Below, piece after piece: positions 1-6,913 of a stretch of DNA of 7,483 nucleotides. The number at the start of each line of letters is the position of its first letter. Position 1 is the first letter of the stretch. The stretch is from an uncultured Clostridia bacterium (GTDB lineage: Bacteria; Bacillota; Clostridia; Christensenellales; Borkfalkiaceae). The DNA lies in contig CAMNIW010000065.1 in assembly GCA_946540675.1 (NCBI GenBank), positions 1 through 7,483 of the forward strand, read 5' to 3'. The notes beneath the pieces were generated by a model. That model had not been told where the DNA came from. It searched no databases and saw only the letters and a program-made list of their open reading frames with translations. A program made the position numbers and the translations under genes.

Positions 1-1035
1 GTCGTTTTGGTCGTCGGCGGCTACGTCGCGTACGTAATGCTTACCTATAAGCGGATTTCCGACAACGTCGTTCTGGAAACGGAAGGAACGGGCTCGGAAA
101 CGCCGCTCCTTATCGGCGAAGAATACGTCGTAACCACGCAAAACGTGGGTTTCGGGGCGTACACGGCGGACTTCACGTTTTTTATGGACGGCGGAAAGGA
201 ATCCCGCGCGAGAAGTAAAGAGAGCGTGGAAAAATGCATAAAACAGGCGGCGGAAACGGTAAACGGAACTTCGCCCGACTTCGTGTTTTTTCAGGAAGTG
301 GATCTCGATTCCACGCGCAGTTTTCACGTCGATCAGAAAAAACTTCTCGACGGATATTTTGACGGCGACTCTTCGGTAAAGGCGATAAATTACGATTCGG
401 CTTTCCTTATGTGGCCGCTCTTCAAGCCGCACGGCAAGTCGGTAAGTTCGATAGTAACCTATTCCAAAGCGAAGATAAAGTCCGCGATAAGGCGCAGTCT
501 TCCCATATCTTCGGGGTTGTCGAAATTTCTCGATCTCGACAGGTGTTATTCGGTGTCGCGTATAGACGTGGCGGGCGGCAAAGAACTCGTCCTTTACAAC
601 GTTCACCTTTCGGCGTACGGCAACAGCGACGAGATACGCACGGCGCAAATGACTATGCTTTTCGCCGATATGCAGGCGGAATACGAAAAGGGTAATTACT
701 GCGTGTGCGGCGGCGACTTCAATCACGATTTCACGGGTGATTCGACGCAGGTCCTTAACGGCGGCGGAACTACCGATTTCGGTTGGGCTCAACCCTTTCC
801 GGCGGAACTCTTCTCAAACTACGGCGGCTTAAAGCGGTGCGTCGAGTATTCTTCGGGGAAAGAAGAGCCGACTTGCAGGAACTGCGACGTTCCGTATAAG
901 GAAGGAAACTTCACTATAATAGTGGACGGCTTTCTCGTATCCGAAAACGTTACCGTCACGGAACTTAAAAACGTTCAGACGGGATTCGAATATTCCGACC
1001 ATAATCCCGTGTCGATGAAATTTTTACTGAATTAA
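1..1035 (+). CDS. Endonuclease/exonuclease/phosphatase (EEP) family protein, membrane-anchored, 5'-truncated by window edge
   Basis: The reading frame is open from the first base (V-V-L-V-V-G-G-Y-V-A-Y-V), so the true start lies upstream. The TTG at position 7 falls inside what looks like the end of an N-terminal hydrophobic helix and is not a convincing start. Numbering from the first codon in the window, the DNase I-like fold residues are all present: Asn48 (TQNVGFG), Glu99 (FQEVD), His202 (YNVHLSAYG), Asp239 and Asn241 (GGDFNHDF), Asp309 (IVDGFLVS), and Asp333-His334 (YSDHNPV) at the very end. The family hydrolyses phosphodiester or phosphomonoester bonds with a divalent metal. Members cut DNA, RNA, inositol phosphates or sphingomyelin, and the substrate cannot be read here. 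The helix plus a short linker suggests that the catalytic domain sits outside the membrane; this is inference. It is transcribed towards the phosphofructokinase gene and ends 8 bases before a shared hairpin. The fold is secure; the specific function is unknown. Confidence 0.88.
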   Translation, partial: VVLVVGGYVAYVMLTYKRISDNVVLETEGTGSETPLLIGEEYVVTTQNVGFGAYTADFTFFMDGGKESRARSKESVEKCIKQAAETVNGTSPDFVFFQEVDLDSTRSFHVDQKKLLDGYFDGDSSVKAINYDSAFLMWPLFKPHGKSVSSIVTYSKAKIKSAIRRSLPISSGLSKFLDLDRCYSVSRIDVAGGKELVLYNVHLSAYGNSDEIRTAQMTMLFADMQAEYEKGNYCVCGGDFNHDFTGDSTQVLNGGGTTDFGWAQPFPAELFSNYGGLKRCVEYSSGKEEPTCRNCDVPYKEGNFTIIVDGFLVSENVTVTELKNVQTGFEYSDHNPVSMKFLLN

Positions 1036-1043
1036 AAAGTATT

Positions 1044-1077
1044 ACCCCGTCCGAAACGGTTTTCGGACGGGGTTTTG
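1044..1077. terminator. Probable bidirectional intrinsic terminator between convergent genes
   Basis: A 12-bp perfect inverted repeat, CCCCGTCCGAAA at 1045-1056 and TTTCGGACGGGG at 1061-1072, encloses the 4-base loop CGGT. One further A-T pair (1044/1073) extends the stem. On the + strand the stem runs straight into TTTTGCTTT, a good U-tract for the EEP gene. On the - strand it is followed by TAATACTTTTT, a weaker, interrupted tract for the phosphofructokinase transcript. It lies 8 bases after the + strand stop and 6 bases after the - strand stop, the expected place for a terminator shared by convergent genes. Confidence 0.9.
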
Positions 1078-1079
1078 CT

Positions 1080-2306
1080 TTACAATTTGTATTTTTCGTA
1101 TTTCAGCCGCGCGTAGAGCGGAAGACCGCCCTTCAGCCGTCTGTGCGGCTCGCCGTGAATAAGCGGCAGGGCGTATTCGTAAAATTTTTCGTTCAGGCTC
1201 ACGCCGTCGGGGTTTATCCAGTCCGGCGGTATCGTCTTTTCGGCGTTGGCGGTCACGGTCAGGGGTACGGTTTCGTATTCTATCGAATATTGCGAGATGC
1301 GTTTAAGCGAGATCATCTTGTCGGTCTCGCCCGAAAACGCCTTTATAACGGCGTTTTTGCCCGCCGTAAACGCTTCTTCCACGTCAATAAGAGAAGCCGA
1401 GTGCGCCGCGCAGCGCTGTAAGATATTCAGTTCTATCGCCTTGCACTTTATGCCGAGCGTTTTGACTTCGCTCTTCAATATTCCGCACACTCCGCCGAGC
1501 GAAGAGTGTCCGAAAGCGTCGGTCGCCGCGGCGTCTTCTCCGACGTATCTTCCGTCGGCGTATTTTACGCCTTCCGAAACGGCTACTATGCATTTGCCTT
1601 TTTTATCCGTTACGCTTTTTACGTCGGACAAAAATTTTTCCTTCGAAAAAGCGACTTCGGGCAGATATATGAGATCGGCTCCGTAACCCGTTATATCGGC
1701 GAGAGCCGCCGAAGCGGTCAGCCAACCGGCGTTTCTTCCCATTATCTCCACGATAATGACCAGCGGATCTTCGTATATCGCCGCGTCGCGGTTTATCTCG
1801 GTTATCGTCGTCGCTATATACTTTGCCGCGCTGCCGTAGCCGGGGCAGTGATCGGTTCCCGCAAGGTCGTTGTCGATCGTCTTAGGTATACCTATGACGT
1901 TTACGGGGTAGCCGACTTTTTCCATATAGCGCGAAACTTTATCGCAGGTGTCCATACTGTCGTTGCCGCCGTTGTAGAAAAAATATCTTACGTCGTATTT
2001 TTCAAATACTTCGAGTATGCGCTTGTAGTCGGTATCGTCTTTCTCGAAGTCTTTGAGTTTATACCGTACCGACCCGAACGCCGACGCGGGAGTGTATTTG
2101 AGCGCGAGCAGTTCTTGTTCGGATTCCTTGGTCATATCGAAGAAGTCTTCCGAAAGCACTCCTTTTATGCCGTGGTGCGCGGCGAGTACCCCCGTACAGT
2201 TCTTTTCCGACAGGGCTTGGATTATTCCGCCCGCAATGCTCGCGTTGATGACCGCCGTCGGGCCGCCCGATTGCGCGAAAACGCATTTGCCTTTCAGATT
2301 TTTCAT
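1080..2306 (-). CDS. pfp: PPi-type 6-phosphofructokinase (diphosphate--fructose-6-phosphate 1-phosphotransferase)
   Basis: This 408-residue cytosolic protein probably converts fructose-6-phosphate to fructose-1,6-bisphosphate using pyrophosphate, a reversible step of glycolysis. Phosphofructokinase motifs appear in order: SGGPTAVINAS (residues 13-23), GGNDS (113-117), PKTIDND (141-147, catalytic Asp region), MGRNAGW (189-195), SEG (244-246) and LNILQRCAAH (293-302), where ATP enzymes have GHxQRGGSP. Two positions point to PPi rather than ATP: Asp116, at the place of Gly104 of E. coli PfkA, and Lys142, at the place of Gly124. The C-terminal PLIHGEPHRR-type extension and the length of about 400 residues also fit this branch rather than the 320-residue ATP enzymes. 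ATG is the only sensible start: no other start codon lies between it and an AGGAG upstream. It is the last gene of the - strand run, 49 bases after pfkA. The family is secure; donor specificity is inferred from signature residues. Confidence 0.9.
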   Translation of the reverse strand: MKNLKGKCVFAQSGGPTAVINASIAGGIIQALSEKNCTGVLAAHHGIKGVLSEDFFDMTKESEQELLALKYTPASAFGSVRYKLKDFEKDDTDYKRILEVFEKYDVRYFFYNGGNDSMDTCDKVSRYMEKVGYPVNVIGIPKTIDNDLAGTDHCPGYGSAAKYIATTITEINRDAAIYEDPLVIIVEIMGRNAGWLTASAALADITGYGADLIYLPEVAFSKEKFLSDVKSVTDKKGKCIVAVSEGVKYADGRYVGEDAAATDAFGHSSLGGVCGILKSEVKTLGIKCKAIELNILQRCAAHSASLIDVEEAFTAGKNAVIKAFSGETDKMISLKRISQYSIEYETVPLTVTANAEKTIPPDWINPDGVSLNEKFYEYALPLIHGEPHRRLKGGLPLYARLKYEKYKL

Positions 2307-2319
2307 AGGTAAATTTTTA

Positions 2320-2324
2320 CTCCT
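2320..2324 (-). promoter_or_regulatory. Ribosome-binding site of the PPi-phosphofructokinase gene, long spacer
   Basis: AGGAG on the - strand is separated from the ATG at 2306 by 13 A/T-rich bases (TAAAAATTTACCT). That is longer than the usual 5-10 bases and longer than the spacer of pfkA upstream. It is the only Shine-Dalgarno-like sequence in the 49-base gap, and no in-frame start codon lies closer to it, so it supports the ATG at 2306. The spacing may lower translation relative to pfkA; that is inference. Confidence 0.6.
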
Positions 2325-2355
2325 GAATAATTAGTTCGACAAAGCGGGTCTTATA

Positions 2356-3315
2356 TCAGCAAAGTTCCGCCGCCATGCGGTAGAGTTCTTTGTCGATTTC
2401 TTTCTTTTGAGAGAGCGCTTCGGTTATGTCGAGATCTATGACGTTTTGACCCTTTATTCCCACGACCCGATTGGTCTTGCCTTCGATGAGAAGGTATATC
2501 GCGCGCGAGCCGAATTTAGCCGCGAGCATTCTGTCCGCCATCGTGGGCGAACCGCCCCTTTGCAGGTGTCCGAGCGTGGTTATCTTCACGTCGGAACCGG
2601 ATATAAGCGAAATTATCGTCTTTATCTCGTTTTCGTTGCCGGCGCCTTCGGCGAGAATGATCACGCTGGCGGTCTTGCCGTTTTCGCGGTTTTCCTTGAT
2701 GGTCTGCGCAACCTTTTGCAGGTCGTAGGGGATCTCCGGCACGAGAATATATTCGGCGCCGCCGCATATTCCCGAATAGAGCGCTATATCGCCGCAACGC
2801 CTTCCCATAACCTTTATAAGGCTGACCCTGTCGTGAGAAGTCATCGTGTCGCGGAGCGCGTTTATCGCCCACAAAACGGTGTTTACGGCGGTGTCGAAGC
2901 CGAGAGTGTAGTCCGTATAGGCAAGGTCGTTATCTATCGTTCCGGGGATGCCGACGACGTTTATTCCGCACTGGTCGGAAAGGGCTTTCGCCCCCGTGAA
3001 AGAGCCGTCGCCGCCTATTACGACGAGACCTTCTATGCCGCGTTTTTTAAGGTTGTTCGCGGCGATCTCGCGCGTTTCCGGCTGTTGAAATTCAAGACAT
3101 CTTGCGGTTTTAAGAATAGTTCCGCCCCTTTGGATTATGTCGCATACGGACTTTGAATCCATCTCGAAGAGATCGTCTTCGACAAGTCCTTTATAGCCCC
3201 TGTCGACTCCGTATACTTCGAGCCCTTTGTTGAGAGCCGTTCTCACGCACGCCCTTATGCAGGCGTTCATTCCGGGAGCGTCGCCCCCGCTCGTTAAAAT
3301 TGCGATTTTTTTCAT
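2356..3315 (-). CDS. pfkA: ATP-dependent 6-phosphofructokinase
   Basis: This 319-residue cytosolic enzyme, nearly the same length as E. coli PfkA, phosphorylates fructose-6-phosphate with ATP at the committed step of glycolysis. It shows TSGGDAPGMN (residues 8-17), RGGTILKTAR (63-72), GGDGS (101-105, with the ATP-type Gly104), PGTIDND (124-130, with the ATP-type Gly125 in place of the PPi-type Lys), MGRRCGD (170-176), AEG (222-224) and GHLQRGGSP (249-257). Positions matching the E. coli allosteric effector site are largely kept: Arg21, Arg25, Arg163, Glu188 and Lys214. Control by ADP or phosphoenolpyruvate is therefore plausible but inferred. It starts 18 bases after dnaE, and its AAAGGAG lies entirely within that gap, so translation is probably coupled. 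The dnaE-pfkA neighbourhood is common in Bacillota, where pyruvate kinase often follows; here a second, PPi-type phosphofructokinase follows instead. Confidence 0.97.
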   Translation of the reverse strand: MKKIAILTSGGDAPGMNACIRACVRTALNKGLEVYGVDRGYKGLVEDDLFEMDSKSVCDIIQRGGTILKTARCLEFQQPETREIAANNLKKRGIEGLVVIGGDGSFTGAKALSDQCGINVVGIPGTIDNDLAYTDYTLGFDTAVNTVLWAINALRDTMTSHDRVSLIKVMGRRCGDIALYSGICGGAEYILVPEIPYDLQKVAQTIKENRENGKTASVIILAEGAGNENEIKTIISLISGSDVKITTLGHLQRGGSPTMADRMLAAKFGSRAIYLLIEGKTNRVVGIKGQNVIDLDITEALSQKKEIDKELYRMAAELC

Positions 3316-3325
3316 ATTTTCAAGT

Positions 3326-3332
3326 CTCCTTT
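3326..3332 (-). promoter_or_regulatory. Ribosome-binding site of pfkA
   Basis: AAAGGAG on the - strand lies 10 bases before the pfkA ATG (3315) and directly after the dnaE stop codon (TAA at 3336-3334). It is a strong Shine-Dalgarno match that fixes the pfkA start. Its position against the dnaE stop makes reinitiation or coupling likely. Confidence 0.85.
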
Positions 3333-3333
3333 A

Positions 3334-6300
3334 TTATGCTTTGAAAAATTTTACGTCGTTTTCGTCGACTATCGAGAAGAGTTCGTTGATAAGCCCCCTG
3401 CATTGTCTGACTTTTTGCGACATCTTGTAGTTTTTGCCGTCTATCTTGAAGTAGACGGGTATATCTCCGGGATAAGTTCCGAGTATTTCGAGAATTTCGT
3501 CCTTTCGCTCTTTCGTTTCGTCGTTAAGGACTATGCCCATAACGTCGCGAAGGACGTTTCTCTCGGATTCGGTATCGACGGGTTTGTCGGTCACGCTCTC
3601 GGCGCTGTCGGCGATGACCGAAACTTTATCGTCTTTCAGTTGCAGTCTTCCGCGCACCTTGATTATCTGTTCCGGCGAGAGAATGTCTTTATATTTTTCG
3701 TGCGTTTTCGGGAAGAATACGCACTCTATCGAGCCGTACAGGTCTTCCACCGTGACGAACGACATAAACGTTCCCGCCTTGGTCGCTATCTTGTCGTATG
3801 CGGTGACTATTCCGCCGAGATAGACTTTTTGTCCGTCGGTAACGTCGGTATATTCCGTTTCGCCGTCTTCGTTTTCTTCGGTGTTTTCGAGCATAGCCGT
3901 CGTAAACGTGCAGTCCTTGAAACTGTTTTTGAATCCGTCGAGCGGATGTCCGGAAAGGTAAATGCCCGTCACGCTCTTTTCCAGCGACATTCTCTTTTTG
4001 CTGTCGTATTCGGGAACGTTGGGGTAGTCTACGGTAAAGGACGTGTCTTCGGTTATTATATCACCGAAAAGGCTCATCTGGTTGCTTTCTCGCTGTTTGG
4101 CGATTATGGCGACCCTGTCGACAAGAATGTCTATCATCGCCACCATCTGGGTGCGCTTTCTTCCGAATTTGTCGAACGCCCCCGCAAGTATCAGATTTTC
4201 CACCAGCCTTTTATTGAGAACTTTGCTTTCGCATCTCGAAATGAAGTTTTCGAACGACGTGTATTTTCCGTGGCGGTTTCTCTCTTCGACTATGCTGTCT
4301 ATCGCGGAAAGACCTATTCCCTTTATGGCGGCGAGACCGTAACGGATCTTGCCGTTTTTCACGCTGAAATATCCGACGCTCTCGTTTATATCGGGCGGAA
4401 GTATCTCTATGCCTTCGTCGCTTGCGTAGGTTATATAGTTGGTTATCTCGTCCATAACCGTAATGCGGTTGTTGAGAACGGCGGTCAGAAATTCGGGCTC
4501 GTAGTAAGTTTTAAGGTAAGCCGTCTGATAGGTGATGAGCGAATACGCCGCCGCGTGCGACTTGTTGAAAGCGTATTTCGCGAAGTCTTTCATCTCGTTC
4601 CACACCTTTTTAGCGACGTCTTCGGGAACTCCCCTTTTAAGGCACCCGTCTATCGCTCTCGACACCTTCCCGTGCGAGTCCGTCGTTTCGGGTTTGCCGT
4701 TTATAAAGACGATTTCTTCCCTTTCCATCTCGTCGACTTTCTTCTTGCCCATCATACGGCGGATCATATCGGCCTGACCGAGCGTGTAGCCGGCGAGATC
4801 CTGAACTATTCTCATGACCTGTTCCTGATACACTATGCAGCCGTAAGTTTGCTTTAAGATCGGCTCTAAAAGCGGGTGAGCGTAAGTCACTTCTTCGGGG
4901 TTGTGCTTGCATTTTATGAATCTCGGTATAGAATCCATGGGGCCGGGGCGGTAAAGAGACACCGCCGCGACTATATCTTCTATGCAGTTGGGGCGGAGTT
5001 CCTTCATAAACTTCTGGAATCCCGCGGATTCGAGTTGGAATATAGCCTTCGTGTTGCCGGAAGACATAAGTTCGTAAACTTTCGGGTCGTCGTATGATGA
5101 TTTGTCGAAGTCTATCTCCACGCCGTGGTTTTCCTTGATGTATTCTATCGCCATCTTAATATCGGACAAGTTCCTGAGACCGAGAAAGTCCATTTTCAGG
5201 AATCCGAGATGTTCGAGTTCCACGCCCGTATATTGACTGGTGATATCTTCGCCGTTTCTGCCGAGCGGCATATGTCTGTCGAGAATGTCGGCGCCGATTA
5301 TTACGCCGCACGCGTGCGTGCTCGCCTGACGCGGCGAATCTTCGAGTTTTATCGCTATATCGACCGTCCTTTGTATTTCGGGACTGTCGTTGTACATTTC
5401 GATGAGTTCGGGAACGGAGAAGTCCACGCCGTAGTCCTTGTCCGTCTCTTTCGGCTTGTATTTCCCGAATACTTTCATAAGGATATTCGGGCGTTTAAGT
5501 TCGAATTCTTCGCCTTTGGCGTTTTTCCGAGTGAGTTTGTTGGGTATGGTCTTCGTGACCCTGTCGGCTTCGGCGTAGGGCAGTTTAAGCACTCTCGCGA
5601 CGTCTTTTACGGCGTTTTTAGCCGCCATCGTGCCGAAAGTGACTATTTTACAAACTCTGTCCGCACCGTATTTTTGCCTTACGTACTCTATTACTTCCTG
5701 TCTCCGCGAGTCTTCGAAGTCCACGTCGAAATCGGGTGCGGAGACTCGTTCGGGGTTCAGGAAACGCTCGAAGTACAAATCGTATTTAAGCGGGTCTATG
5801 TTGGTTATTCCTATAAGGTAAGCGACTATCGAGCCCGCGCCCGACCCTCGCCCGGGACCTACGGATATTCCCATATTTCTCGCGGCGTTGATATAATCCC
5901 ACACGATAAGGAAGTATTCGACGAAGCCTTGCTTTACTATTACGGCGAGTTCGGTCTCTATTCTTTCCCTTATCTTCGGCGTTTCTTCGCCGTATTTTTT
6001 CTTTATGCCTTCGTCTATGAGTTTTCTTATATAGACGAGCGGTTCTTCACCCGTGACGGGGGTATAGTGCGGAAACATATAGTGCCCGTATTCGAAACGG
6101 AAATTGCACTTGTCCGCGATCTCCAGCGTGTTTTCGAGCGCTTCGGGGTCGTTAGGGAAGGCCTGAGCCATCTCTTCGTAAGACTTCAGATAAAATTCGT
6201 CGTTTTCAAAGCGCATTCTGTTCGGGTCGGTGTAGTCCGCCGCGGTCTGAACGCAAAGAAGAACGTCCTGCGACATTGCGTCTTCCCTGTTGACGTAGTG

Positions 6301-6909
6301 AACGTCGTTGGTCGCCACCGTCTTTATCCCGAAGTTTTCGGCGTACAGCCGCAAAAATCTGTTTACTTCGGCTTGTTCGCGAAGTCTGTGGTTTTGCAGT
6401 TCGAGATAGAAGTCTTCGCCGAAAAGGTTTTTGAACCAGGTTATAAGGCGTATGGCTTCTTCGAAGTTTCTGTCTAAGATCGCCTGCGGAATATTCCCCG
6501 CAAGGCACGCCGAAAGGCACACGAGTCCTTCGTGGTGTTTTTCGAGAGTTTTCAGGTCTATTCTCGGCTTGTAATGAAAGCCGTCGCGGAATGCGATGGC
6601 GTTAAGGAGCGAAATGTTTTTATATCCCGTTTCGTCCTTGCAAAGAAGTACAAGATGATGGAGTTTTTGTTTGCCGGTCTTTACGGTAAGGTCGTCGCAC
6701 ACGTAAAATTCCGTGCCGATGATCGCCTTTATCCCGACTTTTTCGCACGCGTCGAAAAACGCGACCGCGCCGTACATATTGCCGTGGTCGGTAATGGCAA
6801 GCGCGGGCATTCCGAGACTTTTGGCCTTTTTCGTGGCGACGGCTATCTTGGTCGCGCCGTCGAGAAGGCTGTATTCGGTATGAACGTGTAAATGAACGAA
6901 ATTCCCCAT
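3334..6909 (-). CDS. dnaE: DNA polymerase III subunit alpha, DnaE type
   Basis: This full-length 1191-residue C-family polymerase is part of the replisome. The N-terminal PHP domain (about 1-210) keeps every expected metal ligand: His8 and His10 (LHVH), Asp17, His42 (TDHGN), Glu67, His85, Cys135, Asp202 and His204. The palm has GPGRGSGAGS (351-360), the catalytic pair Asp395/Asp397 (PDFDVDF) and the third Asp574 (KMDFLGLRN). Fingers motifs include YRPGPMDS (653-660), YQEQVM (694-699) and FNKSHAAAYS (781-790). A helix-hairpin-helix region spans about 855-912. The clamp-binding peptide QMSLF is at 944-948, an OB fold at about 1028-1098, and a C-terminal domain runs to 1191. The PHP-first order, without an inserted DnaQ-like exonuclease, makes it DnaE rather than PolC. 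MGNFVHLHVH is the usual family start, and hemW ends 4 bases upstream. The ribosome-binding site is weak (GGATTGAG, overlapping the hemW stop), so translation is probably coupled to hemW. Whether it is the main or secondary polymerase depends on whether the genome has polC. Confidence 0.98.
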   Translation of the reverse strand: MGNFVHLHVHTEYSLLDGATKIAVATKKAKSLGMPALAITDHGNMYGAVAFFDACEKVGIKAIIGTEFYVCDDLTVKTGKQKLHHLVLLCKDETGYKNISLLNAIAFRDGFHYKPRIDLKTLEKHHEGLVCLSACLAGNIPQAILDRNFEEAIRLITWFKNLFGEDFYLELQNHRLREQAEVNRFLRLYAENFGIKTVATNDVHYVNREDAMSQDVLLCVQTAADYTDPNRMRFENDEFYLKSYEEMAQAFPNDPEALENTLEIADKCNFRFEYGHYMFPHYTPVTGEEPLVYIRKLIDEGIKKKYGEETPKIRERIETELAVIVKQGFVEYFLIVWDYINAARNMGISVGPGRGSGAGSIVAYLIGITNIDPLKYDLYFERFLNPERVSAPDFDVDFEDSRRQEVIEYVRQKYGADRVCKIVTFGTMAAKNAVKDVARVLKLPYAEADRVTKTIPNKLTRKNAKGEEFELKRPNILMKVFGKYKPKETDKDYGVDFSVPELIEMYNDSPEIQRTVDIAIKLEDSPRQASTHACGVIIGADILDRHMPLGRNGEDITSQYTGVELEHLGFLKMDFLGLRNLSDIKMAIEYIKENHGVEIDFDKSSYDDPKVYELMSSGNTKAIFQLESAGFQKFMKELRPNCIEDIVAAVSLYRPGPMDSIPRFIKCKHNPEEVTYAHPLLEPILKQTYGCIVYQEQVMRIVQDLAGYTLGQADMIRRMMGKKKVDEMEREEIVFINGKPETTDSHGKVSRAIDGCLKRGVPEDVAKKVWNEMKDFAKYAFNKSHAAAYSLITYQTAYLKTYYEPEFLTAVLNNRITVMDEITNYITYASDEGIEILPPDINESVGYFSVKNGKIRYGLAAIKGIGLSAIDSIVEERNRHGKYTSFENFISRCESKVLNKRLVENLILAGAFDKFGRKRTQMVAMIDILVDRVAIIAKQRESNQMSLFGDIITEDTSFTVDYPNVPEYDSKKRMSLEKSVTGIYLSGHPLDGFKNSFKDCTFTTAMLENTEENEDGETEYTDVTDGQKVYLGGIVTAYDKIATKAGTFMSFVTVEDLYGSIECVFFPKTHEKYKDILSPEQIIKVRGRLQLKDDKVSVIADSAESVTDKPVDTESERNVLRDVMGIVLNDETKERKDEILEILGTYPGDIPVYFKIDGKNYKMSQKVRQCRGLINELFSIVDENDVKFFKA

Positions 6910-6913
6910 ATTC

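Noticed and set aside
1506..2312. Open frame of 268 codons antisense to the PPi-phosphofructokinase gene
   Set aside because: It is a shadow of a well-supported gene, with no family resemblance in its translation.
2307..2355. A terminator or separate promoter between pfkA and the PPi-phosphofructokinase gene
   Set aside because: No hairpin with a T-tract is visible, and no -35/-10 pair with proper spacing stands out. The only signal is the AGGAG.
3403..4857. Long open frame (484 codons) on the + strand, antisense to dnaE
   Set aside because: The - strand frame encodes a clear, complete DnaE. The antisense translation has no recognisable domain and is rich in Phe, Val, Tyr and Arg, as expected of a codon-usage mirror in which TTA, CTA and TCA codons are rare on the coding strand.
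5125..6477. Second long open frame (450 codons) antisense to dnaE
   Set aside because: It has the same cause and biased composition, no convincing ribosome-binding site, and lies wholly inside the conserved PHP and polymerase coding region.
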